Source: Ophiura sarsii
Lineage: Eukaryota > Echinodermata > Ophiuroidea > Amphilepidida > Ophiuridae
Length of the DNA stretch: 64,000 nucleotides
Assembly (NCBI GenBank): GCA_035610835.1
Contig: CM069452.1
Coordinates: 64,566,368 to 64,630,367 of the forward strand
Reading direction: 5' to 3'
A program made the position numbers and the translations under genes. Below are positions 55,393-64,000 of this stretch, in pieces. Position 1 is the first letter of the stretch. Each line of letters starts with the position of its first letter. Under the pieces are notes generated by a model that worked only from the letters and a program-made list of their open reading frames with translations, was not told the DNA's origin and did no database searches.

Positions 55393-56778
55393 GTGCTGAC
55401 AGCGATTGGAATTTTAATCGATATGAATTTTTCACGGAATAAAGCTTAAGCTAACAATATATATAATACAATAATATGGGCGTCCGTCGAATTTGTATAG
55501 TGTACAGCAAGCTTTTTGTGAACCGCGTACTATCTACGATGTTATTATTGCACATTTTTAACGAGCCTATCTATTTCACGCCCGGGTAAAGTGCTCTTAT
55601 ATATATAAGTTAAATTATGATCAGAATAAAAAAAAATCCAAAATCATTTGTCAATATTTATATAGTTATGACCTTTAGGCCTAGACATGTTAGAATAAGG
55701 CAGGATGGATTATCAATAACATCCGTATATTGTGTATATAGGCCTAATATAAATAATTTCGGATTCATTTCGCCTACAAAAATTCCCGGATGTGTATAAC
55801 CTCTAAAAGTAAAAGTCATCGTAACCGGGCCCGTGACTGTTTGCGCCACGCCTGAGTTAATCCGCAGTTGTGTTTGTTTAGGTGGTTTTTTACGGTTTGT
55901 TCGTTTGTTTGTATGTACGTTTAGGTGTTTTGTTTGTTGTTTGCATTTATTTTTTGATATGATAATATAACAATATGACTATTTACAAACTTGTTTACAT
56001 TTTGCAACTTATTGACTAAGTTTTAGACTTTGAATTTAAATAGTTTTCCTGTGACTTTACTCCAATAACTTTCGAAAACGAAACTTAGAGCAACACATTT
56101 TTGCATTTTCGATTCTGATTCTGATATTTATTTGTTTAAAAAAAAAGATTATTATTATTATTATTATTATTTTTTTGTTAGGTATAGGCCTATTTGTTAT
56201 TATTTGGTATCTCCTTTCTGTTATTTGTTCTTCTTCTTTATTTTAAATACATTGTTGCGTAGGAAATCGACACACTTTCACAACAAGCTGTTACGTCGCA
56301 TATAATTTACCATTTTGATAAGTAATTTGTAACCATTTAGATCCGATATTTATTGAGTAATTCAATTCGCATGACGCAGATTGACAATGGCATTGTATTT
56401 GGAAAGGAAAAGCTTCCGAGAACTGGATTTACTTGGCCAATGTTGTGTATAGTTTCCTGATTTCTTGGTACTAGGAAGGCTATTTGTTTACACTTATCAT
56501 CTGTCTTTAAAAAAGTTCGAAATATAAGGAGGAGCCGGTCGTTTCCTCTTCATACGTCACACTTTGTTCAAACGCTAAGGTGCCACGTTACGCGTACAAA
56601 TTCTTAGAATATGATTCATTACCAAATGATGAATTTGAAATAATAGTTCTTAGAGCGATACACGAATAAATTGTGAAAGTAAATTCGGGAGGGCGGGCAG
56701 ACTTTCTCGATAGCCTATTTCTGTTTTTCATGTTTACAAAGCCACAGATGGCCGGCGACCTACTTTTACTTACTAGTA
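55393..56778. other. No gene called
   Basis: AT-rich DNA, an (ATT)n microsatellite near 56147-56171 and TAGGCCTA words at 55676, 55739 and 56185. A slightly GC-richer patch (56525-56600) has no recognisable promoter or exon. Confidence 0.4.
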
Positions 56779-57015
56779 TAGTTTAATCTGTTCCAAATTG
56801 GCGAAAATTGTGATGCTAAAAGTAATAGTTTCAAGGGGCCCAAATGGAATACCTACTTGCCCATCACTCGCTGATACTTAAAGGCCCTACTTTAATGATG
56901 CGCAAACGCACACTTAAATGTCATCAATACATAAGCGCAAATGGATTTGTGTTTTGCGCACGCACAGACAAACACAAGCCTCACAATTCGCGCCGATTTG
57001 GAACTGATTAAACTA
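56779..57015. mobile_element. 237-bp MITE, TAGTTTAATCTGTTCCAAAT ends
   Basis: TAGTTTAATCTGTTCCAAAT then TGGCG is inverted at the right (CGCCGATTTGGAACTGATTA then AACTA). TA lies at each edge. The truncated relative at 2061-2200 shares the left half. Interior GCGCAAACGCACACTT is characteristic. Confidence 0.85.
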
Positions 57016-57265
57016 TTGAGGTAGTCTATTGTTTTCACCCTTCATTATTTCAATTTTGAATTTTTGATTAGAAATGTACCTCGTCTGCTTATAATACAGT
57101 CAATTTCACGGAGTGAGGTCAGGATGTTTTCATGTAAATCATTAGAGATGTAGTATAAGTGATGTGCCACTGGCATACATGAAACAGAAAATAATCGTGG
57201 AGAAAGGGGTCAAAAAGGACCCGGATGAATGGACAAATTTCCCCCTAACGTTTGAATTGTTGGCA
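57016..57265. other. No recognised feature
   Basis: AT-rich sequence without coding signal. Confidence 0.4.
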
Positions 57266-57363
57266 TAATTCTGTTATACCCTACACACAAACATCGGTAG
57301 TATGCGTCGTTCTTAAAAATCATACACTATGAATACCTCTGTGATTAAGGGTATAACAGAATT
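57266..57363. mobile_element. 98-bp MITE, TAATTCTGTTATACCCT ends
   Basis: TAATTCTGTTATACCCT is inverted at AGGGTATAACAGAATTA, with about 64 bp between the arms. TA at both edges. One of the smallest complete elements in the window. Confidence 0.85.
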
Positions 57364-57980
57364 ACTCCGAATTGTTTAGACTGATCATTCTGTTTTCCAG
57401 ACGGTTTTGGATCAATTTTAGGTTACTCTTTATGACATTGTAGTTGTACGTGTAGCTAAGCACTAACCGGATGTATCATAATTGTACATTTAAAATGTAA
57501 AAGCTTTGTGTAGTGTTCGTCGTATCGTCTGATGAACTATACTTTAATTTTGGTAGTTATGGTAACGGTATGTATAGAGAATCTCCCGCCAAAATTAGAT
57601 TTAACCGCGGTTAAATATTAAGTGAAAGGTTCTGCATTTTATATTCTCATGTTTTTTGTAGAATAAAAGATGTTTAACTTTAAAGGGACATTTTAGTGAA
57701 AATATGTTGTAAAATTGTAGCTCCGTTATTTTTAGTGATGATGAGAAACCAATTGTGTGATTTGTACGGGCAACATACGGCGTACATATTTACTCGTGCT
57801 ATTTGCCGCTCTATTTGTTATGTATCGACAGCTCACATATGCTGACATATTAAATTGGGACAATGTTAATTTATAATTGAGTTTATTATTAGATCGTCTC
57901 GTCAACCGACAGTTTTGTAATGGCGTCTATTAAACTCTGTTCAGAGGAAGCTGGAACCACATCTACCCCTGACCTTCCTT
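57364..57980. other. No gene seen
   Basis: AT-rich DNA; no coding signal. Confidence 0.4.
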
Positions 57981-58190
57981 CAGTGGCGTAACAATATATT
58001 GGATGGGTACACAGGGGCATAACACACTATTGTTTTTGTTAATGTTGCCCCCCCCCCCCCAATGAAATGACAAACTCTATGTACATTGTACATAGAGTTT
58101 GTCATTTCATTGGGGGGGGGGGGGGCATCAGGGGGAGAGTCGACAGGGGGAAATGCCCCTGGGCCCTGCCCACCCCTCTAATTACGCCTG
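57981..58190. mobile_element. CAGTGGCGTAA-ended element with an internal 82-bp palindrome
   Basis: CAGTGGCGTAA at the left, imperfect inverse TAATTACGCCTG at the right. The interior 58046-58127 is a near-perfect palindrome (C13, AATGAAATGACAAACTCTAT, then the exact inverse and G14), with practically no loop. Confidence 0.7.
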
Positions 58191-58562
58191 CCTTAATACT
58201 ATTAAACAGGTACAGTTGGGAAATTTCGCGAATTATTAATTTTGCAAGAAAAATGTTAATCAGGAATATTTGCGAAAAATAATACTTGAGAAACATACAA
58301 TTTTATAATAATAAACTACCGGTAGCTATAAAACAGATGAACAAATAATACGTTACTATGGTGACGTCTTTCATATAGCAATAAGGATGAAAGGTTTTAA
58401 CCATTTTTAAAGCGCGCATTATTGTTCGTGAAAATGATAATTATTTTGTATTTCACAAATAGATTAGGAAAAGTATATATACGGTATGTTGTAAAAGACA
58501 ATGTAGACTAAAATAGCACATGTCTCGCGGCTTCGCATTATTTTTTGAACATTTCTCTCAAT
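58191..58562. other. No gene seen
   Basis: AT-rich DNA; no recognised repeat ends. Confidence 0.4.
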
Positions 58563-58937
58563 CAGTGGCGTAGCTCAGGGGGGGGGGGGGGCAGGGGGGG
58601 CAAATGCCCCCCCTGACGAAAAAATCCAATTTGTGCCCCCGCCCCCCACCCCTCTAAAAAAAAAGGGGTGAGAAAAAAAGGAAATAGGAAAAAATTGAGA
58701 AAAAAGACCGAGAGGTTATTAGCCAAATAGAAGGCAAAATTGTAAATGTAGTACATTTACCGTGCGATATTTTTGGACTGTGCGATTGTTTTTGGACTGT
58801 GCGAAATTTTTTGAGCCCCCCCCCCCCCCACTTACGTGAAATTCACGAGGTAAGTGACTAGAAAAAAAATTGAGGCAACCTTTTACGAAAATTTTAGAAA
58901 TCTTGCCCCCCTGAAAAAAATCCTAGCTACGCCACTG
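58563..58937. mobile_element. 375-bp element, CAGTGGCGTAGCT ends
   Basis: CAGTGGCGTAGCT is exactly inverted at AGCTACGCCACTG. The interior holds G and C tracts, CTGTGCGANNTTTTTGGACTG repeats and CTTACGTGAAATTCACGAGG. The interior is shared with 59548-59915. Non-coding. Confidence 0.85.
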
Positions 58938-59056
58938 CTCTCAATGCATTTGTATTAATGTTTTGCCATTTATTTATCAATTTATATTTTCTTTCTAAAA
59001 TATTAGTTTGATAAAAAAAATAGGATAACATTAACTGACCTTTTTTGTAATTGCTA

Positions 59057-59320
59057 TAACCCTAACCCCCGAGGCACCTTTTCCGATTTTTTTTTTTCGC
59101 GGGAAAAAGTGCCCCCACTCCCCGGGGCTCGAACCCCGGACCTCTGGGTTCAAAGGCAGACAATCTACCGCTAGGCCACGGGGGGGGGGACCATACATGT
59201 CGGAGTATATTCCGCCCGGTATATACCCTGGGGCCATTATTTCATCGAAAAACTGCCGAGCCGGGTGACACAAGCACACCGCATCGTAGTAATTCGTAGT
59301 ACTCAAGAGTGTTAGGGTCA
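59057..59320 (-). mobile_element. tRNA-like element with TAACCCTAAC/GTTAGGGTCA ends, copy 3
   Basis: On the minus strand: TGACCCTAACACTCTTGAGT then ACTACG, CAGTTTTTCGATGAAATAAT, GGTATATACCGG, A-box-like CGTGGCCTAGCGGTAGATTG, B box GGGTTCGAGCCCC, a run ending TCGGAAAAGG, then GGGGGTTAGGGTTA. The tRNA-like part is well formed around CTTTGAACC. Confidence 0.8.
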
Positions 59321-59547
59321 ATGAAATATAAATAGAGTCCCTTTGCTCCTTACAAGAGTGCAAGAAAGTGTTGATGCGTGGATGCAGAAAATCTTCCATT
59401 AGCAAAAATCAGGAAATGGTCAATATATGACTTAAGAGCGTCTTACTTCCGGCTTAAAATCAAAGGCTATATCCGTGGGATCCATTTTCTTTGATGTACC
59501 TTATTTCCCATTATACGTTGTAATTGGTTATTGAAAATGTATGGAGT
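59321..59547. other. No recognised feature
   Basis: AT-rich sequence without coding signal. Confidence 0.35.
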
Positions 59548-59915
59548 GTCCAGGCCCGTCAGATGGGGGTGGGGGGGGGGGGGTGGGGGGGGGGGGAGGG
59601 GGGGGGGGGCGACTGTTGCGAACGCCCCCCCCCCTTTTTTTTCTTTTTTTTGTTTGTTTGTTTTAAAGGTAAAAATTGCGTTTTTCTTAGTTTCAAATAC
59701 CAATGATAGTAAAACTACTCATATAACATTGACTACAGTGCTTTTTGGACTGCGAAATTGTGTGTCCTTGCGAAATTTTTTGACGTGCGAAATTTTTTGA
59801 CTTCTAACCCCCCCCCCCCCCCCCCCCCCCACACACTTACGTGAAATTCACGAGGTGACTGACTTGGAAAAAATTTGGGGCAACCTTTAACGAAAATTTT
59901 AGGTGAAAACGCCCC
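59548..59915. repeat. G/C-tract element related to 58563-58937
   Basis: Starts near CAGGCCCGTCAGATGG, with an almost pure G stretch (59564-59609). It then shares TTTTTGGACTGCGAAATT, CTTACGTGAAATTCACGAGG and GGCAACCTTTAACGAAAATT with the 58563 element. The Gly-rich and Pro-rich frames here are tract artefacts. Confidence 0.65.
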
Positions 59916-59993
59916 CCCTTGGGCAAAAGTGTCTTACGGGGATGGTGTCTTCACTATAATTTTTTATCATACCAGCCAATCGCCATCAACACC

Positions 59994-60467
59994 AGGCGCG
60001 GACACAGGGGGGACTCCCCCTGTTCGAGCTTTTAAACAATCTATACTTAAATTAAGAAAAAAATCAGTATATATATGCTCTACTTCTTTCTTGCATTGAT
60101 AAAAAAAAAATTGATTGGAAATGAAGGGGTGGCTTTTCGATAAGATGTTGGTCACAAGTATACACTAAATCGCACCAAATGAGTTCGAAAATTGAAAAAC
60201 AAATCTACTTCTGAGGGGGGCACATCCCCCTCAGACTCCCCCTATTCGAGCTTTTAAATCATCTATACTTAAATCAAAAATATATCAGTATAATATGCTC
60301 AACTTCTTTCGTGCATTGATAAAAAAACCAAAATATTTATTGGAAATGAAGAGATGGCTTTTCGATAAAATGTTGGTCAAAAGTATACACCAGATCGCAC
60401 CAAATCGGAGTTCGAAAATTGAAAAAAATTCTACTTCTCAGGGGGGGCACATCTTCCTGGATCCGCC
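59994..60467 (+). mobile_element. Element with two tandem 224-bp units, GGCGCGGACNCAGG ends
   Basis: The left end GGCGCGGACACAGG is approximately inverted at CCTGGATCCGCC. In between, a unit starting GGGGGGACTCCCCCTGTTCG, with CGAGCTTTTAAACAATCTAT, TGCTCTACTTCTTTCTTGCA and TGGCTTTTCGATAAGATGTT, is repeated once with about 10 percent visible differences. Non-coding. Confidence 0.75.
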
Positions 60468-61152
60468 ACTGATCAACACTCCCACTCCCACCACGGGGAG
60501 TGAATTGGTGTTTTTGGGAGGAGTTATTACAGGGGGTTGATATCAAAGTTAACCCACGAATATATTTTAGGCCTAGGCCTATACCAAAGTATCTGTTGTC
60601 AGAATATTTGGAAACATCGTTATACCTTGGCAAAATGTGAGACCCAATTTACTATAATTCATGTATAAACTGATTTTGCAATAAAGCACAAAATTGTTCC
60701 TGAACGAATCACCAAAATCTTGTCGTAAAGTCCAAAAACACACCTGAATTTGCTTGTTACGCTTTTAGCGTTTTTCACGAATTGTCCTGCTAAAAATGGC
60801 CCCATGAGGAACCAAATATAGGGTTTCCATTTTACACTGATGAAGAAATCATAACTCAAGTTATGTAAGTACGCCCATGCATGGAATTTGCAACATGACA
60901 CATAAGTATTTTAATACTAGTAGATGATCGTATGGTAGTGTGACACATTGACACACCCATCCACAGTCCAAAATGTGACAGCCTTACGGAATAAACAACC
61001 TAAAACTAAAATATCCGACCTAGTTTGCCATTTTAAATCGTAATAATAATAATAATTAGCGAATATTTTATGAACATTTTTTATTGAATCACGGTTGATC
61101 TGTATTGATTTATTTATCGGTTAATTGTCCATCTGTCTTGCGTATTACGTGG
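60468..61152. other. No gene seen
   Basis: AT-rich; overlapping TAGGCCTAGGCCTA at 60568; (AAT)n near 61041. Confidence 0.4.
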
Positions 61153-61396
61153 TTAACACTTCCCATGCGGCAGGCGTCTGCAGACGACATTCCAAAATGT
61201 CACAAAATATTTCAAAAATGTCAAAATTATTTAATTTCATTACCATATTTGGAATCACCATGAGAAATGCATTGAAATAAGTACAAACACGCGTAGTATT
61301 GGTTTAGTAATCCTTGAAATAGACTTTGAAAGTTGGGAAAGGTTTTGAAAAAATATGTTTTGTATGGTAAAACTAATAGCCGCGTGGAAAGTGTTA
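61153..61396 (-). mobile_element. TTAACACTTTCCACGCGG family, copy 5
   Basis: Reverse orientation, 244 bp. TTAACACTTCCCATGCGGCA, GGCGTCTGCAGACGACATTC and CACCATGAGAAATGCATTGA; the other end is GCCGCGTGGAAAGTGTTA. Both ends are nearly complete. Confidence 0.9.
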
Positions 61397-62084
61397 CTAA
61401 TAATTATACATGTACACTCGTTATACTGCCCTTTGTATACAATCCAGACATACAAATAAAAATTACAAACACATTTGGCAAATAATATCAAGACATAATG
61501 GTATACATGAAGTGTAATGTTTTGTTACGATATATTTTAAACCTGTACATTCAGTTGATTAGCTAAATGAATTAGCTCATTATTTATTTATCATACCGGT
61601 GGCAGAAAATTACAGATGACTCATTACCAATACAGAGGCGTATTATAATGTGACCCAACGCGAAAGTAGCTTTTAATATATGGGAGGTAATCTCCAAACT
61701 ATAAAAAACACCATATATAGGCCTATGACTAAGGAGCAAAAAAAACCATGATCTTATCTTAGGCCAAGCCTTTTTATCGAATTTTCAACAACAATAAACA
61801 TCACTTACAAAATCGTGGAATCGTAAAATGTTGATTTTGTTTTGAAAATGTCAATTAATTTTTTTAATTTTTTTTTTCTCCAAAAATTGTTGGAATTCAC
61901 CAACATTTTCACAAGCAGGTCGTTTCGCCTAATATATAAGGGCGGTTATCTGGAGGGGCGAGGCAACTTTAAGCCATTTTTACGCACTTTGTTACAAATC
62001 CGGCTTTCTGGTGCAATACTGATCACGTTTTCGTATTAAAACTTAAAAGCACTATTTAAAAAGCACCATCGTGCAATAGGCCTA
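61397..62084. other. No gene seen
   Basis: AT-rich, with a TAGGCCTA word at 61718. Confidence 0.4.
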
Positions 62085-62741
62085 TACAGGGTGAGTCAAA
62101 AAGAAGTTTACCCGGATTGTTGATGTTTTAAAAAACAAAGAAATGACACTCGAGAGTTCAGTAAAGCATATATTTAACAAGCATTCTCTCTTGCTTATTA
62201 GGAAAAAAGAATGACACAAATTGATCATTGCTAAGAGGAGTTATGCCTATTTTAATAAAGATACTCATTTTGCAAGCTGTCCACGGAATTGACAAAACAA
62301 ATGTAAAGTAAGCATTCCATGGACAGCTACAAACATGAGCGCTTTCAGTAAACCAGGCATAACTTCTCTTAGGAATGATCAATTTGCTTCATTGATTTTC
62401 TCTAATAAGCAGCAGAGTATGTTTGGTAAATAAATGCTTTACTGAACTTTTAAGTGTCATTTATTTGTTTTGAAAAACATCACCAAATAGGGAAGTACGC
62501 AACTAAAATGCATACTATACATTTGTTTGGTCAAGTATTCCGTGGACAGCTTGCAAAATGAGTACCTTTATTAAAATAGACATAACTCCTCTTAGCAATG
62601 CTCAATTTGTGTCATTCCTTTTTCTTAATAAGCAAGAGAGAATGCTTGTTAAATATATGCTTTACTGAACTCTCGAGTGTCATTTGTTTGTTTTTTAAAA
62701 CATCACCAATCCGGGTAAACTTCTTTTTGACTCACCCTGTA
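62085..62741. mobile_element. 657-bp element, TACAGGGTGAGTCAAAAAGA ends
   Basis: TACAGGGTGAGTCAAAAAGA then AGTTTACCCGGATTG is inverted perfectly or nearly so at the right end. TTCAGTAAAGCATATATTTA, AGAGGAGTTATGCC and GCAAGCTGTCCACGGAAT recur as inverted blocks. A third, diverged copy of the block lies in the middle (62310-62480). TA flanks fit a Tc1/mariner-type MITE; family is inferred from the end sequence only. Confidence 0.85.
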
Positions 62742-63186
62742 TTGATACGTTAACAAAATTGTATTTAATCTGAATTCAATTCATCGGTATAAGATGCCCT
62801 TAAAGTACGTCAAAAGTCAATAGTTCCTCTTAATGTCTTCATGATCAGTCGCATTTTTTAATTATTTTTTTTAGATAAGTCCATCATTAAAATGAAATTA
62901 TGAGTTGAAGGTTTTTACTTAAATGAAATACACTTAAACCAAACTTCTGCCTTTAACATGTTTAGAAGGTCATAATTATATCCCATCTATTGTTGTTGAT
63001 TTGTTATTGTGTTTACCTTTCAGAAAATATCAAGTTTTGAAGCTTTGAACGCTGCCTGAATACTAAAAAGCTAAAAAGGATGCATGCTTACAGATTGTTC
63101 AAGAGCCTTTAAGGTGAATCTTTGAAGCTCTTTTGCGACACTTTATCCCACTCTACGTAAAGCAACACGTCAGAACCGATCCGGTG
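62742..63186. other. No gene seen
   Basis: AT-rich sequence without coding signal. Confidence 0.4.
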
Positions 63187-63452
63187 TTAACCTTTTCCAC
63201 GCGGCAGGCATCTGCAGACGACAATACAACATTTCCCAAAATGTCTCAGAAATGTCAAAATTATTGACTTTCATCACCATATTAGTTATCACCATGAAAA
63301 ATGCATTAAAATAAGTACAAACATGCGTAGTATTGGGGTAGTATTGGGTTCAGTAATTCCTGAGATCAGATTTGGATAATAGGCAAAGATTTCTGAAAAA
63401 TCTGTTTTGTATGGTAAGACTGATAATAATATAGCCGCGTGGAAAGTTTTAA
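63187..63452 (-). mobile_element. TTAACACTTTCCACGCGG family, copy 6
   Basis: Reverse orientation, 266 bp. TTAACCTTTTCCACGCGGCA at one end and GCCGCGTGGAAAGTTTTAA at the other, with CATCTGCAGACGACAATACA and GAAAAATGCATTAAAATAAG inside. A small GTAGTATTGGG duplication makes it longer than its relatives. Confidence 0.9.
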
Positions 63453-63519
63453 AGCCACCCAGGTTTCCCACAATGCATTTCTTCAATTATATGTTTCAGT
63501 GCCGATTTGCATGCTTTTC

Positions 63520-63865
63520 CACGGGGGGGGGGGGGGGGGGGGGGGGTGTAATCATATTTGGTTTGGTCGGGGGTGTGCCGCTGGAGATTCAAAACCCCTA
63601 CCCATTTCTAAGGGTGATTTTGGAAAAATCGGTACCCATTTTTAGGGGTTTTGCTTCATTTTAGACCAAATTTTCGCAAATTATCGGGAAAAAAGACCTA
63701 ATTTTTGCAAATTTTCGCGAAAATAGACCCATGTCTAAGGATTTTTCAGTTGAAAAGCCTACCCATGGCTAAGGATGTCTCATGAAAAAACGACCCACTG
63801 GAGCGGCACGTCCCCGTATGCCTTACATACGTGAGTACCCCCCCCCCCCCCCCGGGCTTTTCCAA
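63520..63865 (-). repeat. G/C-tract repeat with GGGGACGTGCCGCTCCA
   Basis: Bounded by a run of about 24 G (63523-63547) and a run of about 15 C (63838-63853). On the minus strand it reads CATACGGGGACGTGCCGCTC then CA and short ATGGGTNGGTTTTT repeats. Related to the plus-strand repeat at 42370-42700. Non-coding. Confidence 0.6.
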
Positions 63866-64000
63866 TGCAACGTGTGAGTTGGCATGACATAAAGTGACAC
63901 AAATTAACTCGAAAAAGATATATGACCATCTTGCAAAATAGGCTGACTTTCTTGCTTCATGACTCGATCTGTGATTCGACCTGTTTAACCAGCTTATTCT

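Noticed and set aside
1..64000. CRISPR arrays, bacterial operons, rRNA genes, viral or retroviral coding remnants
   Set aside because: None seen: the direct repeats lack CRISPR spacing, no rRNA-like conserved sequence was noticed, and no frame resembles reverse transcriptase, integrase or capsid proteins.

Overview
The window looks like genomic DNA of an invertebrate deuterostome, most likely an echinoderm. It is AT-rich and intron-rich, has no long single-exon genes, and is packed with short non-autonomous DNA transposons, tRNA-derived elements and long G or C tracts. The palindromic word TAGGCCTA recurs in the right half. The phylum call is an impression from composition and repeat style; the one recognisable gene does not settle it. 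One gene is clear. The minus strand from 27697 to 9540 carries the first eleven coding exons of a cytosolic carboxypeptidase 1 orthologue (AGTPBP1, also CCP1 or Nna1). The exons sum to 1170 nt, exactly 390 codons. Every junction is GT-AG and every phase matches its neighbour. They encode the N-terminal armadillo-like region and the start of the acidic linker. The catalytic M14 zinc-peptidase domain is not seen and should lie beyond the left edge. Layout: 1-9.5 kb is read as intron 11 or later, filled with repeats, including a 3.7 kb foldback (5032-8763) whose arms carry tandem units with AAGATGGC or AAAATGGC cores. 9.5-27.8 kb is the AGTPBP1 exon region, with transposons in most introns, a 19-bp minisatellite (13035-13424) and two inverted repeat pairs that bracket exons 2-11. 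27.8-64 kb is upstream of the start codon. I recognise no gene there with confidence, but it holds many hairpin elements, six copies window-wide of a family with TTAA-bounded ends, a 700-bp A-rich tract, degenerate tRNA-like elements, a 2.2 kb composite element and a dispersed direct duplication. The least explained pattern is a four-member family of roughly 180-280 bp elements (14952, 18715, 37034, 59057). They start TAACCCTAAC followed shortly by GAGTRCTA. Three carry a tRNA-like core and end GTTAGGGTTA, so telomere-like words form the terminal inverted repeats of a tRNA-derived element. No ORF in the window looks like a transposase, reverse transcriptase or integrase, so the visible mobile elements appear to be non-autonomous. 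All homology statements come from reading and remembered family features; no database search or alignment was run.
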